From Craterostigma plantagineum (Eukaryota > Streptophyta > Magnoliopsida > Lamiales > Linderniaceae), in NCBI GenBank assembly GCA_027422505.1, contig JAPQWV010000670.1, positions 124,001 through 188,000 of the forward strand: a stretch of 64,000 bases of DNA. Direction: 5' to 3'. Shown piece after piece: positions 12,395-20,969 of this stretch. The notes under the pieces were generated by a model. The model saw only the letters and a list, made by a program, of their open reading frames with translations, did not search any database and was not told where the DNA came from. The translations under genes and the position numbers were made by a program. Position 1 is the first letter of the stretch. Each line of letters opens with the position of its first letter.

Positions 12395-12661
12395 TTGGAG
12401 AGAGACATGATCTTCGGAATGGTTGCAATTAGGTTTAATATTGAATATGGCCAAAATGAGATGAAGGCGTTGAAGCTTAATATCGAAATGGAGCCACCAC
12501 ACCTGAATGAATCGATCAAGAAAAAGATGCGAAAAGGGTTTATAGCACTCTCATTCTTTCTTTATCAGTGTTGTGGAAAATGGCGAAGAGACTATGACCG
12601 AGGAGATTCAGAGTTGAAGGCTCTTTACATGGGCAAGCCTCTTGGTACGAGACTGTTGTAA
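12395..12661 (+). CDS. Unrecognised small ORF
   Basis: An open frame of 88 codons starts just outside the CACTA terminus, from an ATG in the context gagagacATGatc. The product is lysine- and methionine-rich (repeats such as IEMEPPH and KKKMRKG) and has a hydrophobic stretch, FIALSFFLYQCC. I recognise no domain. The last 15 codons lie in the first copy of a 47-bp tandem duplication. It may be the remnant of a host exon or a chance ORF, and I would not call it a gene without transcript evidence. Confidence 0.15.
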   Translation: MERDMIFGMVAIRFNIEYGQNEMKALKLNIEMEPPHLNESIKKKMRKGFIALSFFLYQCCGKWRRDYDRGDSELKALYMGKPLGTRLL

Positions 12662-12709
12662 CGAAGGCTCTTTACATGGGCAAGCCTCTTGGTACGAGAC
12701 TGTTGTAAC
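12616..12709. repeat. 47-bp perfect tandem duplication
   Basis: A 47-bp unit starting gaaggctctttacatgggc occurs at 12,616-12,662 and again at 12,663-12,709. Each copy ends with tgttgtaac, so each includes the first bases of the LTR that begins at 12,704. The duplication therefore appears to post-date that insertion. Confidence 0.85.
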
Positions 12710-13700
12710 GACCCTCGTTTTCTAATAAATATTTTGGCGAATTTTCGCAACGTAGTCGCGGAAGACCCGTCTAATTAAATTTTTCCTTAAATAAAATATA
12801 TCAAAATAAACATCGTCTACATAGCATATATTTACAAGCCGTAGCCCTAAAATATCAAAATATTAAAAATCCTAACGTCCCTCCACAGGTCGCATCCATT
12901 TATCGCCCCGACCTCAAAAGTCCGTGGAGTCACCGCCAACAGCCCGCCTAGTCGCAACGCGTATCAACGCCAGACTCGTATGTACCTACAACACGTAAAC
13001 TGAGTTCCTTGCCCAGTAGATGAAACATGCATGTATGCAATGTGCGCTCAACCCCACTCCCAAACAAAACACCTCACCAATGCACACTCAACTCGTCTCT
13101 AGTAATCTCAACACTAACACGTCTCAACACCCCACTCTACTCGACATTAAGGTCACGTTAGAATAGGTTCCCACTCAGGTCACGTTAGAATGTAATATCC
13201 TATTCAGGTCTCGTTAGAGTGGGTGGCTACTCAGTTCTCGTTAGAGTCGCATATCCCGCTCAAGTCTCATTAGAGCGGTCTACTCAGGTCTCGTTAGAGT
13301 CGCCATATACTCGAAATGTCCTATAATGTCGCAACACATCCCGTCACTCGACACCTCATACGCTCGGGCGGCCAATTCAGGTCACGTTAGAGTTAGCACG
13401 CATCCGGGTTCCCCTCTACCCAACGTAATAACCTACACCTCCCATCGACATCCCAAACGTTACCGTTCCGCACGGTACTCGACTCCCCCACACTGACGTG
13501 GTATGCAAGTGCAATGCAAGTCACACATATACATAATAACATGGAGAATATTTAATACATGTAAATCACGTAAATCACTAAACCACATAATCATATAAGC
13601 ACATAAGTATCACATAACGTTTACGTGCCGTAGGTGAGTTTCACCTACCTAACCTCCGTAGCTTTGACAAATTAAAATATATCTCTCGAATTATAGACTG
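12704..13700 (-). mobile_element. Degenerate Ty3/gypsy LTR (probable solo LTR)
   Basis: The left edge TGTAACGACCCTCG resembles the edge of the young gypsy LTR at 56,418 (TGTGACGACCCGCC). Further in, 'aggtcgcatcca ... cctcaaaagtc' (12,888-12,922) and 'gtaggtgagtttcacctacctaacctccgtagc' (13,629-13,661) parallel 56,635-56,670 and 57,356-57,390 of that LTR in the same order. The element would be in minus orientation. There is no gag or pol beside it. The right end cannot be fixed by eye, and the region after 13,700 may still belong to it. Confidence 0.55.
13140..13400. repeat. Short degenerate direct repeats inside the LTR
   Basis: A roughly 20-bp phrase (actcaggtctcgttagagt and variants with 'cacg' or 'ctca') recurs about seven times between 13,147 and 13,393 at irregular 23-90-bp spacing. 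It probably arose by local slippage inside the old LTR. Confidence 0.7.
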
Positions 13701-14267
13701 CCGAACCTTCGAAATCTTATAGTATCTCTGTCACCTATTCAATTAGTGACAATATAAATCATGCACATATATATATTTTGAAAGAAAGTTTATAAAAAAT
13801 ACCTACAAATATTCCTTCCGTAATAGACACTTGAGAAAAATCAATTCTAAAGCTTCGTTCTTTTGTTTCTTTAAATAATATATAATGAATCACACCTGTC
13901 GATTTGTTACCCATCCTTTTCCCCTTATACTAAGTAAAGAAAATTGTCTCCCTCACCTAATATTTTACTAGTATACATGTATGCAAATGGACATAGCTAT
14001 CCAACGAAATTCCTCCCTTTTTCTTACTTTTAGTGAACTCCTCTAAATGAAATTGCTCTCACACACATGTATGCATGCTTTTGCATGTTAAATGAAGAAA
14101 CATTTTATTATTTTCCATTGACATCCTTTTCTCATTAAATATGATTGGTACTAAAATAGATATTAATATAGACGTTATGCCGAAAGCATTACTAGTTGAA
14201 ACTTTCTTAATAAGAAACCCTAAATATATTTTATACACTCAATAATCGATAAAAGCCCAAAATTATA

Positions 14268-14505
14268 CTCCCTCCGTCCCAAACCATTTTGGACATTTGG
14301 GGTATGGCACGATTTTTAAGAAATTGGATATTTTAATAATATAGTACAATTAAAAGGTAAAAAAGTGTGTATGTTGACACGTCTTTTAATAATATTTAAT
14401 ATTATATTGATTGTTTGGGGTAGTTTTTGCTATAAAAGGAAATGTCCAAAACGATTTGGGACGCCCGATATAGTAAATGTCCAAAATAGTTTGGGACGGA
14501 GGTAG
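14268..14505. mobile_element. Stowaway-like MITE (Tc1/mariner)
   Basis: The 238-bp element begins ctccctccgtccc and ends gggacggaggtag. Its terminal inverted repeats of about 31 bp match at 29 positions, and it is flanked by TA on both sides (14,266-14,267 and 14,506-14,507). These are the diagnostic features of plant Stowaway MITEs. It has no coding capacity. The right terminus is partly duplicated: aaatgtccaaaacgatttgg at 14,440 precedes the true terminus at 14,475. Confidence 0.92.
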
Positions 14506-14507
14506 TA

Positions 14508-16265
14508 TTACACTTCTCACCCTTAGAATGTGTCATACTAGTTCTATTATCGAAATCATACCTTCATGAATACCATATGCACGTAGCAGAACTATTAAGA
14601 TCTGGAATATTAACTCTAATACTTAAGGTCACCGAGACTTCACACAAATATTTGCCATAAACATATGTTCATATCAAACATATAACAATCACTTAAGGCA
14701 CGAAAACTTTACAAAATTTTGACCTTACACATGTGTAAAATCATACGAATCATCTGAAGCACTCAATAGTCACATAAAACATATTTCCAAAATAACAAAA
14801 CCTAATTTACGTGTAATCACATAAGCACTTTGAAACCTTCACAGAAATAATACCATCCATAAAAGGCATTAAACGAATTATCATCATAAAAAATTGATTT
14901 ACATGTTGTGGATAAATATTTTCACCTACCTCACATCCTGAGATTGGTTATGAAGTTTTTCTATCTTGAATGTTCTCGGTCGAAACCTACCCTGTGTTTC
15001 TCTCGGTTTCTATTCCTTTCTTGTTCCTCCTTTACTTATGTTTTCTTTTACTTAGAGATATATGTTAAGTCATGTAATTTGACAAGTAGCTAGGTGACAA
15101 ATCTTACCTCATGGGGCAAGTAATGTTCGTCCCTAGTGTATGTATTTATTAATTTCCTCCAACCATTCTTATCCTTCGTTAATCACCAATATACAAGTAT
15201 GTATCTATATTATATATATGTATAATAGATACTACACGTTAACTTCCCGCACAACATGTTGAGCCCAAGAAAACTTATACCTTTCTCATCATTTATGTGT
15301 AATCATTATACTCAAACAAGATACAACGAAGCTTTTTGGTTAGGAGCAAGTAAATGTCATTCTCAAAGTTTAATATTTTGTTGGTTTCTCTTTAATCCCT
15401 TTGTCTCTGTACTTTAGCTTCTCAAAACTTTTGAGGAATATTTTAATTGTTATATATGTCTGTGGGAGTAAGTATAGAGTAGGTAAACCTAATCATTTAC
15501 ATGTGATATTGTTATCGAAAACTTTAGGGTTCCGTAATGTCTTTTGAAAACTTTAGGCTTTCCAAATACAATTTATTTTATTTATTTCTCATATCCATCC
15601 TTATCACCTAGCTATTACTAACATTATATATATAGCCACGAAAAGTTTTTCATAATAGCCACGAAAAGTTTGGGATTTCCACACTATTAAATTATATCAA
15701 CATTTCTAAGTTGTATAAGTATTCTTCTAACTACACCGTAATCCCGTATTAAACTTTTATGGTTATTACAACTGTGCTAGAAACGTGCATTTCATTTATT
15801 CAAGATGCTAGAAGAAAAGTCGTGAGAAGCTTGGTCACTCTTGCAAACTCGTTCTTGGTCTTGAGAACACATGTCAAACGTCGAAAATGAGGACTGCGCT
15901 TTGCTTCTATTAAAAAATTGCCAAGGTGCCATGACCACTTCAAGGGAGCATTGCCCTATGGTTGGGAATACTCAAGCTTGGTGATGGTATCTCGGCTTTA
16001 TGTAAAGGCAATTGAACCAAAAGAAAATCAAGAATTTGGCTATGGCACAAGAAGGCAAGGAAAAAGGGTTTTTTTTTTTTTTGGAAAGCAAGGAAAAAGG
16101 GATTAATAATTAAGAAAATTACAAAAAAAAAAACTACCTAAAAATTACAAAAATATATAAAACATAAAAGAAAAAATAAACTACCTAAAAATTACAAAAC
16201 GAAATAATAATATTCGAAATTAAAAAACATAAAAAAATACAATTTATTCCACTTGACAATTAACT
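14508..16265. other. AT-rich intergenic stretch
   Basis: No gene is recognised. It has an LTR-like phrase at 14,890-14,930 (acatgttgtggataaatattttcacctacctcacatcc) resembling part of the gypsy LTRs, a homopyrimidine patch at 15,000-15,050, and A/T runs at 16,070-16,240. A 62-codon plus-strand ORF (15,918-16,106) with LPYGWEY and LYVKAIEPK ends in a T-run and matches nothing I know. It may be an exon remnant. Confidence 0.4.
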
Positions 16266-16269
16266 AAAA

Positions 16270-17075
16270 CTATGTTCGAGGCCTCTTCGTCTTCGTCCGA
16301 ACTGGAAGAACGGAACTCGTCGATGGCGTTCTCCCTTCGGTTCTTCGATTCGGCCAAATACCAAGGTTAGCATTGCGAGGGAAGTCGGGCTAAGGCTCGC
16401 GCGTCGATCGCCGATAATTCGCCCGGATGTAGAGAAGGCGGACTCAGAGGCAACACTAGACGCTTCACGGCTCGAGCAACGGCGGATAGAGTCGGATAAA
16501 GAGTCGCGTTCGACTTCCACCAGGCCAAAACGTCGAAGACTTCAGGGGTCTGGAAGTTGTGGCTTAGGTAGAGTTGGATCTCGTTTGTGTTCGACCCCGA
16601 CGCACGCGTTTTAGTTTTTGTCTTGTGAGCCTTCAATCTTCGTAGTAGTCCAATTGCGCCGCTGAGTCATTCCGACGATTCGGCTTCGCTCGCTGGTATG
16701 GGCTGCTCAACACTGTGTCCCTGCTCAGTTGCATAATCAGAAAACAGTTCTTGGAGAGAATCGTGAATTGACGCCTTTTCGTCGTCCACTTTCTTTCCAT
16801 AAAATTTTTCGTAATAATCGAAAAAATATCGAACGTGTCTACACCGCAACTAGGATCGAGTAAAGCAGACAAACCGTGGACTATTGGGATGTTTTCCAAT
16901 ACTTCTTGAACTTCTTCTCCATGGTTTGGATAAAACTCCCCAAGTATGGATTGCTTTGGAACAACGAACTTGTAACACATGGCGAAGAGGTTCGGGATGA
17001 CGGGGACGTCAGGTAGTGAACTCCTGAAAATTTGTCCGTTGCCTTGCTGAACACTTCAAGATCGACACGACCAAA
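16270..17075 (-). pseudogene. hAT transposase, C-terminal part
   Basis: The minus-strand translation gives, in order, VDLEVFSKATDKFSGVHYLT and MEKKFKKYWK (the DUF4413-type region before the dimerisation domain), LDPSCGVDT, then NEIQLYLSHNFQTPEVFDVL followed by AWWKSNATLYPTLS, and finally SVASESAFSTSGRIIGDRRA followed by SLSP. The last two blocks are the hAT C-terminal dimerisation domain (Dimer_Tnp_hAT), which has an LAWW core and an ASE-x-x-FS-x-x-G motif. The reading frame changes several times and stops occur. The upstream parts of the same gene are at 19,616-19,945 and 20,411-20,618, separated by other insertions. Several hundred bases of the middle appear deleted at the junction near 17,075. 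Confidence 0.85.
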
Positions 17076-17079
17076 CCTG

Positions 17080-17588
17080 CAATATCACAATCAGTTTGTC
17101 GTAATTCGGATGAATCCTACGTCCACGGGTTGCCGGAGTATATTCACTATTAACGGAGGAGGATTACACACTCAATCTCGCATTCCCTCATGTTTACAAG
17201 TGATTCTAAGCTCTAAACAGTAAAAAGAAGATAAAGAGAGGGAGAGAGAACATATGTGTGTGTTCTTGGTGTGTTAGTGTGTGTGGGGTCTTATGATGTA
17301 AAATGGATAAGAGCCACCTATTTATACTATTGACGCGTCTAGGGTTTCATAATGCCCTCCTTCGTCAGGTCTCCCAGACGCTTCCTTAGCTCTCCCGAAT
17401 TCTTCCTCTGGCCCTTCAGTATAGTTCCTTAGCTTTCTGGAATATCTCCTGCTCCAGATATCACCTCCGTACTTTGTCCTTGTCGAACCTCGTACCTAGT
17501 CCTTGCCTCCTTCGCGCCTAACCTTCTCCTCTGCTCTTTGTAAGTTGTTAGGTCAAGAGGAATGCTGGATCGAAGGTCACCCCTATCA
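17080..17588 (-). repeat. 3' LTR (left copy), outer end deleted
   Basis: It matches 19,105-19,615 closely: atgaatcctacgtccacggg, then cactattaacggaggaggat, the ct-rich block, and the end ccctatca at 17,581-17,588. The corresponding first ~115 bp of the other LTR are absent here, which points to a deletion across the junction with the hAT gene. Confidence 0.8.
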
Positions 17589-18278
17589 ACTAGTCCCCCT
17601 ACTCTGAGTTGCAATATGCTGAGTATTGCAGCTCGGAGTATTATTAAGAAAGCATTTATCCTTTTGTGTCCTTAAATTTCCACTCAAGCATTTCCTATCA
17701 TCGACATTTCCGAATGGTTCCATAGCTCTCCATAACGCTTACCCAACTCCTCCAGAAATCACTGTCGTACAACTTTACCATTTTATTCCATTGCCCAAGA
17801 AGTCCCAAACAACTCAGGACTTTGCATGTCTGCATGGAGATGGGCTCAACAATCTCGGCTACTTACTTACTTACCGACAGGAAGCTGATCTTTGAAATCC
17901 TGATCAGATAGATCAGTTCCCCTCTGTCAACAGAAAACTGGACTTGAAACCTGACCGTGTAGATCAGGTCTATATGAGTCGACGGAGCTGGCTTCAGACA
18001 ATCGGACAGTATTAATCAAATCTCCACCTGTCAGTTAGATCTGGACTTAAAACGTCCGGACGGAGTGCGTCGGATCCTTGCTTGCCAGCCTGGAGCCGGA
18101 CTTAAGGACTTCGAATAGATAAATAGGCTCCATGCCAGCACGAAGCCGGCTTAGAATCCCCAAATACATGAATTGGGTCTTCCCAGGCCAGCATAGCACT
18201 AGACTTGTAAATTAGGATCGAGCAGATCCAGCTTGTGGGTGAGAACTAACCTAAAATCCGAAGAGCTGACCTGAAAAT

Positions 18279-18985
18279 CTAGAGAAGGTAGATCATGTCT
18301 TCATTCATTGGATTTATCGGCCTCAGCTCTTCCTGGGGTCCTCTGAGGTGTTCGCCACTTCGTCTTGGAGGTGGGGTCAGTGGCCCTTCATTCCTCCCTT
18401 CTAGGACACTTCCCTTTCCAGAGGGTCTATCCCTGACTGAGGGTTTAATGTCCCCTCCGTGACCACCGCGTTCTCTCCGATCGTCTCTGACCATTCCGAG
18501 ACGTGCCCATCTGAAGTCCTGCCTCGGGCCCACGAGGCTTGCTTCCGTTTGCCTTTGTTCTTCGCCTTCTTGGCCGTCATCATCGCATCCACCGCGTTCT
18601 TCACCAGTAGATCTAGTTGCTCTACTGTTATGGTTATAGGGGTTTGAGGAGGAGCTGTTCTAGACGGTCGGGCGAAGGTGGGTGCTGGTGTCGGCGACAA
18701 AGCTCGACGGGGGACGCCAGTGTCGGAGATGGTGCTGGGTTCTCCCCCGTCCTCTCAATGACTTCCTCAAACCGTTCTTGCATATTCTGCGCCAATGGTG
18801 GCTGTTCTTCCATCTCACCCCGCTTCTGTATATCTCAGAGATCTACTCCTTCCCTGAGAACTGCACCTTCCCTCTGTCTCTCTAACGTCTCGTCTTCGAA
18901 CAAACACAAGTTCAAGTTGTCTTTCTCGTCGTAACCACCCAGCGTACTCACGTCTCAATCTATCTTTCCCACAGACGGCGTCATT
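18279..18985 (-). pseudogene. gag-like remnant and leader of the small LTR element
   Basis: Overlapping minus-strand frames encode a basic, low-complexity protein segment: TVEQLDLLVKNAVDAMMTAK followed by KAKNKGKRKQ, then a Ser/Arg-rich tail. A Leu-rich helix followed by a Lys/Arg-rich stretch fits the N-terminal region of plant gypsy gag, but no zinc knuckle is present and frames change at 18,400-18,530 and 18,820-19,010. The leader GACGCCGTCTGTGGGA lies at 18,968-18,983 next to the 5' LTR. I cannot assign a lineage. Confidence 0.45.
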
Positions 18986-19615
18986 TGATGCGGGTACGAC
19001 CCCGATCAACAATATTTATGGTCCGGAAATAAAGGTGAGGGCCGGTTTGGATGAAATCGTGTTTGGAATATGCGAAGAATCACAGAAAATATAAAAGAGA
19101 CAGAGATTTACGTGGTTCGGATTCTGATGAATCCTACGTCCACGGGCCGCCGGAGAATATTCACTATTAACGGAGGAGGATTACACACTCAATCTCGTAT
19201 TCCCTCATGTTTACAAGTGATTCTAAGCTCCAAACAGTAAAAAGAAGATAAAGAGAGGGAGAGAGAACATGTGTGTGTGTTCTTGGTGTGTTAGTGTGTG
19301 TTGGGCGTGTGACTTATGGTGTAAAATGGATAAGAGCAACCTATTTATACTATTGACGCGTCTAGGGTTCATACTGCCCTCCTTCGTAAGGCCTCCCAAA
19401 CGCTTCCTTAGCTCTCCTGAATTCTTCCTCTGGCCCTTCAGTATAGTTCCGTAGCCTTCTGGAATATCTCCCGAGCTCCTCCAGATATCACCTCCGTACT
19501 TTGTCCTTGTCGAACCTCCTACCTACTCCTAACCTCCTTCGGGCCTAACCTCCTACTCTGCTCTTTGTTAGTTGTTAGGTCAGGAGGAATGCTGGACCGA
19601 AGGTCACCCCTATCA
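18986..19615 (-). repeat. 5' LTR (right copy) of the small LTR element
   Basis: The 630-bp repeat begins tgatgcgggtacgac and ends ccctatca on the plus strand, giving TG/CA ends with a short TGAT/ATCA terminal inverted repeat. The inner edge abuts the primer-site-like GACGCCGTCTGTGGGA (minus strand). The outer flank is gacaatttgc, which returns directly to hAT coding sequence. Confidence 0.8.
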
Positions 19616-19945
19616 GACAATTTGCTTCCACGACGTTCCGTAGCGGCGTTCCCGAAGTAACTTACCTATCACCTTGAATTTTTCTACAATATCTCCCAAG
19701 ATTTCTTCAAAAGCGCATTACACACACAAGTTAATTATGTGGCAAGCGAACCTAGCATGAAGTAAACGGCCATCTAACGGTAACCTAAGATGCCTACGAA
19801 GGATCCCTATCGCTATATTTTTCGCACTAGCATTATCTAAGGTGATTACATAATTTTATGTAGAATACCATATTTGGTAGTTACATTCATGACATAGTTC
19901 GATATCGTAGTGGCGCTATGTTGCGAAATGTTTGGACTTGATCGA
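19616..19945 (-). pseudogene. hAT transposase, middle part
   Basis: The minus-strand translation gives HSATTISNYVMNVTTKYGIL, then VITLDNASAKNIAIGILRRH followed by LRLPLDGRLLHARFACHIIN, then EEILGDIVEKFKVIGKLLRE and GTSWKQIV. TLDNASAN and the HARCACHIINL block are hallmark hAT sequences. The Asp of LDNAS belongs to the RNase H-like catalytic core, and the CxxH of the second block is also conserved in hATs. A one-base frame change lies before VITLDN, and a TAA follows INLCV. The piece is bounded by the small LTR element on the left and a ~460-bp insertion on the right. Confidence 0.88.
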
Positions 19946-20410
19946 TTTTGTGTTGATATTGGTATTGATCATAGAATGAGAGATAGATAGGTTGAAGAAG
20001 ATCAGAATAAGAGATTAGATTGAGAATAGACTGAGATTAGATTTGAAGGAGGAGAAGATCAGTTGTTTGAGGAAGAAGATGAAGTTACGTGAAGAAGAAG
20101 ATAGAAGTTAGGGTTAATTCTTGATTAATCCTCATAATCGATTGTACAGTGCATTTTATAGTATTTTAGATATTGGGCTTTAACATATAGTCCCATGATA
20201 AATTGAAATAAAGATATGGCCCATAAGTAATTCTTTTGGCCCATCTGCGATTTAGCCCACTCCCTTGCGGTTCAGCCCATACCAAACATTTAGCCCATCT
20301 TCTCTATTCATAGTCTTCTTCTTCAGACAAGCATCGATCTTCCTACTGTCCACACGCCCAACTTCACCTACGCCGTCTCGGACATGGTGCAGCTGAGACA
20401 AGGTCATGAC
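19946..20410. mobile_element. ~460-bp insertion within the hAT gene (possible solo LTR)
   Basis: hAT homology stops at about 19,945 and resumes near 20,411, whereas in hAT proteins the two blocks are only about 25-40 residues apart. The insert begins tgttgatattggtattg (19,951), is purine-rich for its first 190 bp, contains TATA-like tttatagtatttta (20,156-20,169), and ends somewhere near 20,350-20,410. The TG start, lack of coding and size fit a solo LTR, but I cannot fix the right end or a target duplication. Confidence 0.45.
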
Positions 20411-20618
20411 ACGAAACTAGGGGATCTAGGGAAAGAATACATTTTTGCATAGTCCATGTTTCATCTATCCAATGTGCGGGGACGACTAAATATGATTGCG
20501 ACGTTACATTTGTCCAAACGCTAGTCAAAACTAATCCCATATGATATGTTGCCTAAATGACTAATTAAGCTAGACTGATATTCCTTAAAACATTCTAACA
20601 CAAATTTCCTAGGGGTTT
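20411..20618 (-). pseudogene. hAT transposase, upstream part
   Basis: The minus-strand reading LTSVWTNVTSQSYLVVPAHW followed by IDETWTMQKCIL matches the hAT block normally written TxDxWTSxxxxSYLxVTAHWIDxxWxLQKRIL, which contains the first catalytic Asp region. Here the Asp of T-x-D appears as S in LTSVW, so the key acidic residue seems lost. Sequence further upstream, including any BED zinc finger, is cut off by the copia LTR that begins at 20,619. Confidence 0.8.
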
Positions 20619-20969
20619 TGTTAGGTCCTAATTAATCAACTCTATGATCCTAGACATGAATTCTAAGGTTATCGATTAGAATTGTTGAGAAACGAATTTC
20701 GATCGAAAACCTTCGTTGAGAGCTCGAGAGAGAAATTCGCTTGGAGTGAGAAGATTTCTTGTATTTCTCTCTCTAGAAATCGAATTGCAGCCTTTCGGAT
20801 CAATTTCTAATATCTTCTCATTAAGCACAATGTTTGTACATCTATTTATACCAAACATACTTGGTATAAATAACATACTAAGTCCTAAACTAAGGACAAA
20901 TACAATAAAAGCCCCTAATTACAAGGACAACTAATTAAATCAAAGCACAACTAAAATTGATATTCTACA
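20619..20969 (-). repeat. Copia A 3' LTR
   Basis: TGTTAGGTCC ... TATTCTACA on the plus strand, 351 bp, with TG/CA ends. It is inserted into the hAT transposase gene (left flank). It shares its full length with 42,755-43,105 and 45,990-46,339. Confidence 0.92.

Larger units (their letters stand above)
17080..19615 (-). mobile_element. Non-autonomous LTR retrotransposon inserted in the hAT gene
   Basis: Two direct repeats (17,080-17,588 and 18,986-19,615) bound about 1.4 kb of internal sequence. In element orientation the LTR runs from TGATAGGGGTGACC to CGTACCCGCATCA. The internal region starts with a GACGCCGTCTGTGGGA leader, a primer-site pattern common in plant Ty3/gypsy elements. The segment next to the other LTR (rc agtagggggactagt) is a polypurine tract. 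No reverse transcriptase or integrase is present, so the element is non-autonomous or deleted. The hAT transposase lies on both sides, so this copy landed in it. The outer ~115 bp of the left LTR is missing together with part of the hAT gene. Confidence 0.8.

Noticed and set aside
15918..16106. WW-domain-like or other host exon at LPYGWEY
   Set aside because: Only a seven-residue resemblance, no second tryptophan at the right spacing, and the frame ends in a T-run.
18459..18934. Plus-strand ORFs of 62-105 codons inside the small LTR element
   Set aside because: Opposite to the element's orientation, Ser/Cys-rich, overlapping a basic gag-like minus frame; no domain.
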